Source: Pseudomonas congelans
GTDB taxonomy: Bacteria > Pseudomonadota > Gammaproteobacteria > Pseudomonadales > Pseudomonadaceae
Length of the DNA stretch: 64,000 bases
Direction: 5' to 3'
NCBI RefSeq assembly: GCF_900103225.1
Contig: NZ_FNJH01000001.1
Location: 556,980 to 620,979 of the forward strand
A model generated the notes under the pieces. It searched no databases. It was not told where the DNA came from and saw only the letters and a program-made list of their open reading frames with translations. Position numbers and translations under genes: made by a program. Positions 1-8,394 of this stretch are shown here, piece by piece; the stretch's first letter is position 1; the number at the start of each line of letters is the position of its first letter.

Positions 1-279
1 GACTTTGCTTACTTTGGTCCCTCAAAGTAAGGCGCCGTAAGGGCGCAAAGGTGACCTGAGCCAAACACCAATCCACCTGATGTCACCGAACCGCTGTGTG
101 ACGCAGAGCGTCACGAAAGGCATTACCACGCGGAGCGTGGGAACGAGAGTCGCAATGTGATTTTCGATTCGGGCAGAAGCCTGGAAGCCTTTTATTTGGA
201 GCCTCCAGGACTTGCGTATAACGATGAGCGCGGAGCATGGGGACGATAATCAATAAAGTCTGGAAACCGCTCGCTCGGC
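1..279. repeat. Dispersed repeat followed by REP-type hairpins
   Basis: There is no credible gene here. Bases 1-112 match 17054-17163 closely: both carry a TTACTTTGG/TCAAAGT segment, then GTGACCTGAGCCAAAC, CAATCCACCTGA and GCAGAGCGTC in the same order. Two tight hairpins follow: GTGACGC/GCGTCAC (98-104/108-114, loop AGA) and CCACGC/GCGTGG (126-131/135-140, loop GGA). This two-hairpin layout resembles Pseudomonas REP doublets, and the first hairpin with its flank recurs in reverse orientation at 11685-11722. A weaker related motif, GCGGAGCATGGGGACGAT, lies near 230-247. Confidence 0.75.
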
Positions 280-1317
280 TCAACGAAACGCCGGCACCAC
301 ATGCTTGATGAACAGCTCGAGCGATTTCTTCTTCTCGGCGTGCGGCAGGCTGTTGTCGCACCAGAAACTGAACTCGTCTACACCCAACTCCTGATAATGA
401 CGAATACGCGGAATGATCTCCTCCGGAGTACCGATCATGGTGTTTTTGCGGATGTTGCCCAGCTCGAACTCCGGACGCTCCTTGAATTTCTCTTCCGGGC
501 TGGGCGCCAGAAAACCGTTGACCGGCGTCTGTTTGTTGCCAAACCACGCGTCAAAAGTGCGGTAGAACTTCGCGATGGCAGTGGCGCCCACTTTCCAGCC
601 TTCAGGATTATCTGCGGCATGCACATGCGTGTGGCGCAGTACCATCAATTGCGGGCGGGGCACGTCGGGGTTATTGGCCAGCGCGGCTTCGAACTTGTTC
701 TTCAGGTCGACAACTTCTTCGTCACCCTTCATCAATGGGGTGACCATCACGTTGCAGCCGTTCTGCACGGCGAAATTGTGCGAGTCGGGGTCGCGCGCAG
801 CGATCCACATCGGGGGCGTGTTGATCGGCTTGGGCACGGAAGTCGAGGTCGGAAATTTCCAGATGTCGCCATCGTGGGCGTAGTCCCCTTGCCACAGCGC
901 ACGTACCACCGGGACCATTTCACGCAACGCCTTGCCGCCTTCGGAGGCTGGCATGCCGCCGGCCATGCGATCGAACTCCACCTGATAGGCGCCGCGTGCC
1001 AGGCCGACTTCCATGCGCCCGTTGCTGATCACGTCCAGCAGCGCGCATTCACCCGCGACCCGCAATGGATGCCAGAACGGCGCAATGATGGTGCCGGCGC
1101 CCAGATGAATACGCGTGGTCCTGGCCGCCAGATACGCCAGCAGCGGCATCGGGCTTGGCGAGATGGTGTATTCCATCGCGTGGTGTTCGCCGATCCAGAC
1201 TGTGCTGAAGCCACCTTGCTCGGCCATCAGCGTCAGCTCGGTCAGGTCCTCGAAAAGCTGGCGATGACTGACACTGTCATCCCAGCGTTCCATGTGCACG
1301 AACAACGAAAACTTCAT
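280..1317 (-). CDS. LLM-class flavin-dependent monooxygenase
   Basis: This 345-aa protein belongs to the bacterial-luciferase-like (LLM) flavin oxidoreductases, which use reduced FMN and oxygen on small organic or organosulfur substrates in the cytoplasm. The N-terminus MKFSLFVHMERWD, the WIGEHHAMEY segment, the GAGTIIAPFWHPLRVA stretch and the C-terminal GTPEEIIPRI motif are typical. The start at 1317 is chosen because GAGGTAAG stands just upstream; an upstream start would add 29 residues of non-family sequence. A flavin reductase is not encoded beside it. The substrate cannot be told from the sequence. SfnG, another LLM enzyme, lies 0.9 kb away on the other strand, so a link to sulfur scavenging is possible but unproven. 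Confidence 0.85.
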   Translation of the reverse strand: MKFSLFVHMERWDDSVSHRQLFEDLTELTLMAEQGGFSTVWIGEHHAMEYTISPSPMPLLAYLAARTTRIHLGAGTIIAPFWHPLRVAGECALLDVISNGRMEVGLARGAYQVEFDRMAGGMPASEGGKALREMVPVVRALWQGDYAHDGDIWKFPTSTSVPKPINTPPMWIAARDPDSHNFAVQNGCNVMVTPLMKGDEEVVDLKNKFEAALANNPDVPRPQLMVLRHTHVHAADNPEGWKVGATAIAKFYRTFDAWFGNKQTPVNGFLAPSPEEKFKERPEFELGNIRKNTMIGTPEEIIPRIRHYQELGVDEFSFWCDNSLPHAEKKKSLELFIKHVVPAFR

Positions 1318-1453
1318 GACACTTACCTCGCTTAAATCCTGGCGCCTGCACCGGCGTGATGAGTTATTGTTGTCTGATGGTATACCGTAATACTTTCGGT
1401 GCAAGTGTTTTTTGCGGTGCTGCTCCTCGCCGCGAAACGCAACGACAGAAACG

Positions 1454-1480
1454 AAAAAAGCGCCTCATGGGAGGCGCTTT
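1454..1480 (-). terminator. Rho-independent terminator after the 111-aa exported protein gene
   Basis: The stem GCGCCTC (1460-1466) pairs with GAGGCGC (1471-1477) around the loop ATGG. Read on the minus strand it is followed by six U from 1459 down to 1454, which fits an intrinsic terminator for the gene ending at 1524. Confidence 0.8.
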
Positions 1481-1523
1481 CGGATGTTGCGGATTCAGCC
1501 GGGGCTGGCTCGATCAGTCGGGA

Positions 1524-1859
1524 TCAACTGCAGGCTTCGGATTCGATGTAGTCAGCCGTGGAGTCGCGAATCACCGGGCCCATGCCGCTCACGGCCTTTG
1601 CCTGTTCCATGATTTCCAGAGTGGAACCGGTGCCGACCAGGTTCACCGTATGGTTGGCGCAGTTATAGACCCGCTTGGAGTAGATCACCCCAAGCATGCC
1701 TTCACGCCGGGTGATCACCACGCGCTCCTTTGCGCTGCCGCTCTTCTCTACCAGTGCGTGCTGACCGGTCGGATCATGAGGTATGGATAAGGTTTTGCCT
1801 TCGGCATGCGCCGACAGGGCAGGGATCATCAGGGCCAGAAAACAGGCATGCAATTTCAT
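1524..1859 (-). CDS. Small exported protein of unknown function
   Basis: This 111-aa protein has a clear signal peptide (MKLHACFLALMIPALSAHA), so it is probably periplasmic. The mature part is about 90 residues, with two cysteines (in YNCANH and SEACS) that could form a disulfide. No catalytic motif or known domain is recognised. The start at 1859 is supported by AGGAGC nine bases upstream; an in-frame upstream start lacks this and would push the signal peptide inward. The gene stands alone, with its own terminator, convergent with nothing and divergent from sfnG. Confidence 0.7.
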   Translation of the reverse strand: MKLHACFLALMIPALSAHAEGKTLSIPHDPTGQHALVEKSGSAKERVVITRREGMLGVIYSKRVYNCANHTVNLVGTGSTLEIMEQAKAVSGMGPVIRDSTADYIESEACS

Positions 1860-2000
1860 CGGTGCTCCTGCGGATGAATGCGGGTTCGTTGGATCCAAAA
1901 TTTACTACCGTAATGCGCTTCTGGATAGCAGGGCGAGCTGCCTCTCGTCGGCTTGTTTTCAGCGAATCGCCTCCCGCATCCGGCCAAAAATCCATTAAAG

Positions 2001-2018
2001 CTGTTGCTCCGGCAACAG
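2001..2018. promoter_or_regulatory. Inverted repeat, candidate enhancer for the sfnG promoter
   Basis: CTGTTGC and GCAACAG form perfect 7-base arms around TCCG. The site lies about 85 bp upstream of the -24 element, a usual distance for an enhancer-binding protein acting with sigma-54. SfnR is the known activator of sfn genes in P. putida; binding here is inferred. Confidence 0.4.
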
Positions 2019-2102
2019 TGGTTCCACAGCCTGATGTGGCACGGACAGTTGACGCTGTACGTCAGCCGTCGCAACGCTTTGATCTGCCTCTGTTTTATTG
2101 AA

Positions 2103-2118
2103 TGGCACGGTTGCTGCT
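2103..2118 (+). promoter_or_regulatory. Sigma-54 (-24/-12) promoter of sfnG
   Basis: TGGCACG starts at 2103 and CTGCT ends at 2118, giving GG-N10-GC with the correct spacing and one mismatch to TGGCAC-N5-TTGCW. The predicted start lies near 2129, leaving a 5' leader of about 54 bases before the sfnG ATG. The sfn genes of P. putida are known to be sigma-54 dependent. Confidence 0.65.
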
Positions 2119-2182
2119 CTATGGGTATGCAGGCCCTGGTGCTTAATGCGCTCGGGAAGCTTGCAGCCAGAGGAGTACCGAC

Positions 2183-3283
2183 ATGAGCCAATCGTCCATA
2201 AAATTTGCGTACTGGGTACCGAACGTCAGCGGTGGGCTGGTAGTCAGCAAGATTGAGCAGCGCACCAGCTGGACTATCGATTACAACCGCAAACTGGCGC
2301 AGATCGCCGAACAGTCCGGTTTCGACTATGCGCTGACGCAGATCCGCTTTACTGCCGGATATGGCGCCGAGTTCCAGCACGAGTCCGTAGCCTTCAGCCA
2401 CGCGCTACTGGCCGCGACCGAAAAGCTCAAGGTTATTGCCGCGATATTGCCCGGGCCGTGGACGCCGTCGGTTGCCGCCAAGCAACTGGCGACTATTGAT
2501 CAGCTCACCGCGGGGCGCGTCGCGGTCAATATCGTCAGTGGCTGGTTCAAGGGCGAGTTCCAGGCCATCGGTGAGCCCTGGCTGGAGCATGATGAACGTT
2601 ATCGGCGCTCAGAGGAGTTCATTCGAGCGCTCAAGGGGATCTGGACTACCGACAACTTCACCTTCAAGGGTGATTTCTATCGCTTCCACGATTACACCCT
2701 CAAGCCCAAGCCGATCCAGCGTCCTCACCCCGAGATCTTTCAGGGTGGCAGCTCGCGGGCCGCGCGCGATATGGCGGCGCGGGTGTCGGACTGGTATTTC
2801 ACCAACGGCAATACCGTCGAAGGCATCAAGGCTCAGGTCGATGACATTCGAGCCAAGGCTGCCGCAAACGGGCATTCGGTGAAGATCGGCGTGAATGCCT
2901 TCATCATTGCCAGGGATACTGAAGAGGAGGCGCGTGCCGTGCTCGCCGAAATCGTCGACAAGGCTGATCCCGAAGCCGTCAACGCCTTTGGTGATGCCGC
3001 GAAACAGGCCGGCCAGTCGAGTCCGGAAGGCGAGGGTAACTGGGCCAAATCCACCTTTCAGGATCTGGTGCAGTACAACGATGGCTTCAAGACCAACCTG
3101 ATTGGCACACCCCGGCAAATTGCCGAGCGCATCGTGGAACTCAAGTCCGTTGGCGTAGACCTTGTGCTTTCAGCGTTCCTGCATTTCCAGGAAGAAGTCG
3201 CCTATTTCGGTCAGCAGGTATTGCCTCTGGTGCGCGAACTGGAAGCCGCTGCACAACGCAAGCCTGTCGCCGAGACGGCTTGA
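2183..3283 (+). CDS. sfnG: Dimethylsulfone monooxygenase SfnG
   Basis: This 366-aa FMNH2-dependent monooxygenase is expected to convert dimethylsulfone to methanesulfinate, a step in using dimethyl sulfide derivatives as sulfur source. The whole sequence matches SfnG as remembered from other pseudomonads, including FAYWVPNVSGGLVVSKIEQR, RFTAGYGAEFQHE, NIVSGWFKGEF, EIFQGGSSRAARDMA and LVLSAFLHFQEEV. The ATG at 2183 has AGGAG eight bases upstream. It is a single-gene unit here; the partner flavin reductase and msu/ssu genes must be elsewhere. A sigma-54 promoter and a candidate enhancer site precede it, consistent with control by sulfur limitation through SfnR. Confidence 0.93.
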   Translation: MSQSSIKFAYWVPNVSGGLVVSKIEQRTSWTIDYNRKLAQIAEQSGFDYALTQIRFTAGYGAEFQHESVAFSHALLAATEKLKVIAAILPGPWTPSVAAKQLATIDQLTAGRVAVNIVSGWFKGEFQAIGEPWLEHDERYRRSEEFIRALKGIWTTDNFTFKGDFYRFHDYTLKPKPIQRPHPEIFQGGSSRAARDMAARVSDWYFTNGNTVEGIKAQVDDIRAKAAANGHSVKIGVNAFIIARDTEEEARAVLAEIVDKADPEAVNAFGDAAKQAGQSSPEGEGNWAKSTFQDLVQYNDGFKTNLIGTPRQIAERIVELKSVGVDLVLSAFLHFQEEVAYFGQQVLPLVRELEAAAQRKPVAETA

Positions 3284-3315
3284 CCCCCGGCCATTCCCGA
3301 CAGCCCGTCTCGTCC

Positions 3316-3338
3316 CTGTAAGCCGGTCGCGCTTACAG
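3316..3338. terminator. Stem-loop after sfnG, possible terminator
   Basis: CTGTAAGC (3316-3323) pairs perfectly with GCTTACAG (3331-3338). There is no U-tract after it, so termination is only a guess; a REP-like or mRNA-stabilising role is equally possible. Confidence 0.35.
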
Positions 3339-3423
3339 CCCGCCATAAAATCAGGCGCCACTGTGATCCAGTGTGCGCCTGCGTCCGTATGTTCAACCCC
3401 GATCAACCCATAGACAGCTCTAC

Positions 3424-3468
3424 GTGGCATTATGATGCCACTCACTGGCATGCTTTTATCGATGCCAG
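3424..3468. promoter_or_regulatory. Paired ATGCCA inverted repeats upstream of the diguanylate cyclase gene
   Basis: GTGGCAT-TATG-ATGCCAC (3424-3441) is followed four bases later by CTGGCAT-N10-ATGCCAG (3445-3468). The four half-sites share the core TGGCAT/ATGCCA. This suggests a regulator-binding region for the gene starting at 3529; the regulator is unknown. Confidence 0.4.
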
Positions 3469-3528
3469 GCCTTCCAGGTATGGCCGAGCACTTGCCGACA
3501 ATGGCAGTTGATAGCGAAAGGATTGTCG

Positions 3529-5196
3529 ATGGCCCCTGAGCAATCAGGTCCGGTTTTCAGAAAAACCAGATGCACTGGTTCTCACCTGTTGTGGAGGCAT
3601 GTTTTGAAACGCGACCTTCGGCTTGCGTCATGGCTGATCTTCGTAGTGTGCGCCTGCGTGGTGATGTTAATGGCCTGGCAAGCATGGACCGCGCGCCGCA
3701 ACACTCTGGAAAACATCCAGACCAGCACTATCAATCTGGCTGGAGCGCTGAGCACCTACACGGACGGCATTTTCAAGCAAAGCGAGCTGATGCTGATCGG
3801 CCTGACGGAACGTGTCGAAAAGGACGGCGTCGGGCCTGAACAGATCGAGCGTCTCAGGTGGGTCATAGCGCGTGAAATGGGCGCGCTGCCGCAGATTGAC
3901 ACCGTGTCGCTGTACAACGCTGACGGGATTTGCATCTTCTCGAGCAATCCCAAAGTCATTGGCATCAACAGCGGGCAGCGCCAGTTCTTTCAGCACCATC
4001 TGCAAACACCTGACAAAACCCCTTACATCGGCCCGACGATTCGCAGCCGTGCCTCAGGCGAATGGGTCATATCGGTCAGCAGGCGCATCAATAATCCCGA
4101 CGCGAGTTTTGCCGGGCTGATGGTCGCCACCATCGGTGTCGACCATCTGTTGAAATTCTATTCGGATATCAAGGTTGGACAAACCGGCATCATCAGTCTG
4201 ACGTCGACGACCGGACAGCTGCGGGTGCGCTATCCCCATCTGGAGCAGGAAATCGGTCGCGACCTGTCATCGACGCCCATTTTTACCTCGAAACGCGGCC
4301 TGATCTCAGGCACGGCTCAGTTCGTTTCCAGAATTGACGGCGTTGCGCGTTTTTATGCGTTCAAACGCAGTGATGTCTACCCGATCGTGACCGTTGTCGC
4401 ACTGGGCCAGAAAGAGGCCATGCTTGACTGGCTGGGCCAGACTAAGCAATCCATTCTGGTCATGCTGGTGCTGCTGGGGTTGGTGATCGGACTCGGCGTT
4501 CGTCTGATCGGGCATATTCACAGTCGCATACGCGCAGAAGACCAGTTGCTTGATTCCCAGGCAGCCCTGATCCAGCTGAACCAGCACCTGGAGTTGATCG
4601 CCTCTGAAGACAAGCTGACCGGGCTGGCCAATCGCAGACGCTTCGATCAGTTTCTGGAAGTCGAATTCAAGCGCGCCAGACGCGAGCGCAGCCTGCTGTC
4701 GTTGATTTTGATCGATGCCGATCATTTCAAACGCTACAACGATCATTACGGTCATCTGGCCGGTGACGAATGCCTGATTGCGCTGGCCCGCGTGGTCGAG
4801 CAGTTCATTCGTCGTCCCAGTGACGTCGCCGCCCGTTATGGCGGTGAAGAGATCGCGGTGGTGTTGCCCGGTACTGACGAGTCGAACGCTCGCCAGGTAG
4901 CCGAGAACATCCTGCTGGCCGTCCGCGACGAGCAGATCGAACATCCCGCCAGCCCGTTTGGCATCGTGACGATCAGCCTCGGTGTCGCGACATTCATGGG
5001 CACGGATCGACAACTCGATGAGCGCAGCCTGATCGAGCTTGCCGACCGCGCGTTGTATGCCGCCAAGTCGCAGGGTCGCAACCGGGTGAATGTGGCGTCG
5101 GAAATCGCGACCGGTACGTTGCCGGCCTGGACCCGCGTCAAGTCCTCTGCGGACGCGCAAGCCGACACTGAGCCAAGGTCGGGCCAGCGGGATTGA
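3529..5196 (+). CDS. Membrane diguanylate cyclase with periplasmic sensor domain
   Basis: This 555-aa inner-membrane protein should make cyclic di-GMP from GTP. A transmembrane helix at about residues 33-50 and a second at about 307-330 bracket a periplasmic domain that looks like the double-Cache/PDC sensor fold. A short linker leads to a C-terminal GGDEF domain with G438-G-E-E-I442, a catalytically competent form of GGDEF. An RxxD inhibitory site (R429-P-S-D432) lies exactly five residues before it, so product feedback inhibition is expected. No EAL or HD-GYP domain is present. The start at 3529 is preferred because AAGGA lies six bases upstream. The sensed ligand is unknown. Confidence 0.92.
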   Translation: MAPEQSGPVFRKTRCTGSHLLWRHVLKRDLRLASWLIFVVCACVVMLMAWQAWTARRNTLENIQTSTINLAGALSTYTDGIFKQSELMLIGLTERVEKDGVGPEQIERLRWVIAREMGALPQIDTVSLYNADGICIFSSNPKVIGINSGQRQFFQHHLQTPDKTPYIGPTIRSRASGEWVISVSRRINNPDASFAGLMVATIGVDHLLKFYSDIKVGQTGIISLTSTTGQLRVRYPHLEQEIGRDLSSTPIFTSKRGLISGTAQFVSRIDGVARFYAFKRSDVYPIVTVVALGQKEAMLDWLGQTKQSILVMLVLLGLVIGLGVRLIGHIHSRIRAEDQLLDSQAALIQLNQHLELIASEDKLTGLANRRRFDQFLEVEFKRARRERSLLSLILIDADHFKRYNDHYGHLAGDECLIALARVVEQFIRRPSDVAARYGGEEIAVVLPGTDESNARQVAENILLAVRDEQIEHPASPFGIVTISLGVATFMGTDRQLDERSLIELADRALYAAKSQGRNRVNVASEIATGTLPAWTRVKSSADAQADTEPRSGQRD

Positions 5197-5217
5197 CACT
5201 CGCCGGCCGCTTCCTGC

Positions 5218-8200
5218 CTATCGCTTCTCAGGCAGTTGCTGGTCGTCGGCAATCTGTTGCGCATGCGGTTTGCGGCGCAGCACGGACAGGACCCAGGCGA
5301 AGAATATCGGCACCAGAACCACGCCCAGCAACGTCGCGCTGAGCATGCCGCCGATGACACCGGTGCCGATGGCGCGCTGGCTCGCTGCACCTGCGCCGGT
5401 GGCCAGGGTCAGCGGCACCACGCCCAAGATGAAAGCCAGCGACGTCATGACAATCGGCCGAAAGCGCAGCCGCGCAGCCTGAAGTGCTGCGTCGCGCAGT
5501 GAATGCCCCTGATCCCACAGCTCCTTGGCGAACTCGACGATGAGAATCGCGTTTTTCGACGCCAGCCCGATGATGGTAATCAGGCCGACTTTGAAATACA
5601 CATCGTTGGGCAGGCCGACGGCCGTCACGGCCAGCACGGAACCCAGCGCGCCGACGGGTACGATCAGCATCACCACCAGCGGGATCGCCCAGCTCTCATA
5701 CAGCGCGACCAGCAGCAGGAACACCACCAGCAGTGCCAGGCCGAACAGTCCGGCTGCCTGGCCACTGGCGAGTCTTTCCTGATAGGAGAGGCCGGTCCAT
5801 TCGTAACCGATGCCTTGCGGCAGCTCTGAAACGATCCGTTCGATTTCCGCCATGGCCTCGCCGGTACTGACGCCCGGCGCTGCGTCGCCGGAAATCCTGA
5901 ATGCGGGGTAACCGTTGTAGCGAGCGATTTGCACCGGGCCTTGTTCCCAGTGCGTGGAAACGAAGGCACCCAGCGGCACCAGCGTGCCGCTGTTATTGGG
6001 TACGTAGAGTTTGAGCACGCTTTCCGGGGTCATTCGCGAACTCTGCTCGGCCTGTACGACCACGCGCTGCTGACGTCCGGCATTGGCGAAGTCGCTGATC
6101 ACCGAGGAGCCGAAGGCGGTGGACAGGGCGTTGCTGATCGACTCGAAACTTACGCCCAGTGCCCGGGCTTTTTCGCGGTCGATGTTGAGTCGCAATTGCG
6201 GCGCTTCGGCCAGACCTTCCATCATCGCGTAGAGGATCTTCGGATTGCCGTTGGCTTCGCCGAGCAGCTTGTCGCGCGCTGCCAGCAACGCTTCACGGCC
6301 CAGGCCCGCACGGTCCTGCAGACGCAGCGAGAAGCCGCCCGAGGTGCCCAGACCGTCAATGGGCGGTGGCGTCACCGCCATCACCGTACCATCGCCAAGC
6401 CCGGCAAAATGCTGGTTGAACGCCGCCGCTTCTTCCGCCGCCGACTGGCCCTTGCCGCGTTCCGACCAGTCCTTCAGGGTCGGGAACGCAAGACCGGCGT
6501 TCTCACCCATGCCCGAGAAACTGAACCCCAGCAGCATGGTTACCGCACCCGTGGCTTCGCGGGACAGCATATAGTTCTCGAGTAGTTGCGCAGTGAGGTC
6601 GGTACGCGAACGGGTGGCACCGGGAGGCAGTTGCACGTCGATGATCAGATAGCCCTGGTCTTCCACGGGCACAAAGGACTCCGGCAGGCGCAGGTAGAAA
6701 AAGCCCAGCAGACCGACGATACCGACGTACAGCAGCATGTAGCGGCCGGCGCGCTTGATCATGCTGGAGCTGACGCGCTCGTAACGGTCGGTGAACTTGC
6801 CGAACAGGCGATTGAAACCGCCGAAGAAACCGCGCTTTTCATGGTGCCCGGCCGGGATCGGCTTGAGCAGCGTGGCACACAGCGCAGGGGTGAACGTCAG
6901 GGCCAGGAACCCCGAGAACAGAATCGACACGGCCAGCGACAGCGAGAACTGCTGATAGATCACCCCGACCGAGCCGCCCATGAATGCCAGTGGCAGGAAC
7001 ACGGCGGCGAGGACCAGCGTGATGCCGAAAATCGCCCCGGAAACCTGCTGCATCGCCTTGACCGTGGCGGCGGCGGGAGAGAGGCCTTCTTCAGCCATGA
7101 TCCGCTCGACGTTCTCCACCACCACAATGGCGTCGTCGACCAGAATACCGATGGCCAGCACCATGCCGAACATGGTCATCATGTTCACCGAGAAGCCCAT
7201 CAGGTACATGATCGCCAGCGTCCCCGCCAGACACACCGGGACCACGATGGTCGGGATTAGCGTGTAACGGATGTTCTGCAGAAACAGGAACATCACCAGA
7301 AACACCAGCACCATGGCTTCGATAAGGGTGTAGATCACCTTGTCGATGGCCACATCGACGAAGCGCGAGGTGTCGTACGGTATCGAAAACCCGACACCTT
7401 CCGGGAAGTTGACCGACAGCTCGGTGAGCCGCTGCTCGACGGCTCTGGCCGTCTGGATCGCGTTGGCGCCCGGCGACAGCTGAACGGCACCGGCGACGGC
7501 ACGCTGACCGTTCAGGCGTGATTCGAAGCTGTAATCCTGGCTGCCGACGGCTACGCGGGCCACATCGGACAGGTGCACCGCAGAGCCGTCTTCGTTGGCA
7601 CGCAGAACGATGCGCCCGAACTCTTCCGGGTTGTCCAGCGTGCCCTTGACCGCCAGCGTGGCGGTCAACTCCTGCAGTGACGAGGCCGGGCTACTGCCGA
7701 AGCTGCCTGCCGGCACCTGCACGTTCTGCGCCCGGATGGCAGCATTCACATCGTCGATGGACAACCCGAAGCCCACCAGCTTCTGCGGATCGATCCACAC
7801 CCGCATCGCGGCTTCGGCAGCGAAGAATTGCAGCCTGCCGACACCGTTCACCCGGCTTATTTCGTTATTGACGTTGCGTGCCGCGTAGTCGGCCAGCGCG
7901 ACGGTATCCTTGTTGGCCGCGCCGTCCTTGTAGTTCAGTGTGTAGATCAACAGAAAACCGGAGCTGGCCTGTTCGACCTGCAGGCCCTGGCTGAGGACCG
8001 TCTGCGGCAAGCGTGCTTCGGCTTTCTTGATACGGTTCTGTACCTCGACCTGAGCCAGGTCCGGGTTGGTGCCCGGCACGAACGTCACGTTGATTTCCGC
8101 GCTGCCGGTCGAGTTGCTGGTCGACTCGTAATACAGCATCCCCTTGGCACCGTTAAGCTCGTCCTCGATGACGCTGGTCACCGAATCGACCAGCACTTTC

Positions 8201-8361
8201 GCGGATGCGCCGGGGTAGGTTGCGGTGATGGTGATCTGCGGTGGCGCCACGTCCGGGTACTGCGCCACAGGCAGAGACGGCAGCGCCATCAGCCCGGCGA
8301 GGAGGATGAATAGGGCAAGTACCCAGGCGAAGTTGGGGCGCTTGATAAAGAAAAGAGACAT
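5218..8361 (-). CDS. RND multidrug efflux permease (MexB/AcrB family)
   Basis: This 1047-aa protein is an inner-membrane hydrophobe/amphiphile exporter of the RND type, which pumps drugs or toxic compounds out using the proton gradient. It shows the family N-terminus (FFIKRPNFAWVLALF, PVAQYPDVAPP), the paired aspartates of the proton relay in GILVDDAIVVVENV, and full family length with twelve expected membrane helices and two large periplasmic loops. It lies 33 bp downstream of its adaptor gene in the same transcript. No outer-membrane channel gene follows, so it probably borrows an OprM-type channel. Which of the several pseudomonad pumps it corresponds to is not certain from sequence alone. 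Confidence 0.93.
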   Translation of the reverse strand: MSLFFIKRPNFAWVLALFILLAGLMALPSLPVAQYPDVAPPQITITATYPGASAKVLVDSVTSVIEDELNGAKGMLYYESTSNSTGSAEINVTFVPGTNPDLAQVEVQNRIKKAEARLPQTVLSQGLQVEQASSGFLLIYTLNYKDGAANKDTVALADYAARNVNNEISRVNGVGRLQFFAAEAAMRVWIDPQKLVGFGLSIDDVNAAIRAQNVQVPAGSFGSSPASSLQELTATLAVKGTLDNPEEFGRIVLRANEDGSAVHLSDVARVAVGSQDYSFESRLNGQRAVAGAVQLSPGANAIQTARAVEQRLTELSVNFPEGVGFSIPYDTSRFVDVAIDKVIYTLIEAMVLVFLVMFLFLQNIRYTLIPTIVVPVCLAGTLAIMYLMGFSVNMMTMFGMVLAIGILVDDAIVVVENVERIMAEEGLSPAAATVKAMQQVSGAIFGITLVLAAVFLPLAFMGGSVGVIYQQFSLSLAVSILFSGFLALTFTPALCATLLKPIPAGHHEKRGFFGGFNRLFGKFTDRYERVSSSMIKRAGRYMLLYVGIVGLLGFFYLRLPESFVPVEDQGYLIIDVQLPPGATRSRTDLTAQLLENYMLSREATGAVTMLLGFSFSGMGENAGLAFPTLKDWSERGKGQSAAEEAAAFNQHFAGLGDGTVMAVTPPPIDGLGTSGGFSLRLQDRAGLGREALLAARDKLLGEANGNPKILYAMMEGLAEAPQLRLNIDREKARALGVSFESISNALSTAFGSSVISDFANAGRQQRVVVQAEQSSRMTPESVLKLYVPNNSGTLVPLGAFVSTHWEQGPVQIARYNGYPAFRISGDAAPGVSTGEAMAEIERIVSELPQGIGYEWTGLSYQERLASGQAAGLFGLALLVVFLLLVALYESWAIPLVVMLIVPVGALGSVLAVTAVGLPNDVYFKVGLITIIGLASKNAILIVEFAKELWDQGHSLRDAALQAARLRFRPIVMTSLAFILGVVPLTLATGAGAASQRAIGTGVIGGMLSATLLGVVLVPIFFAWVLSVLRRKPHAQQIADDQQLPEKR

Positions 8362-8394
8362 GGACAGTGATCCTTGATCGCGCTGAAGGCGGCT

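Larger units (their letters stand above)
1860..2182. other. Divergent intergenic region upstream of sfnG
   Basis: This 323-bp gap separates the small exported protein gene (minus) from sfnG (plus). It holds the sigma-54-type promoter at 2103-2118 and the inverted repeat CTGTTGC-TCCG-GCAACAG at 2001-2018. No additional gene is convincing in it. Confidence 0.6.
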
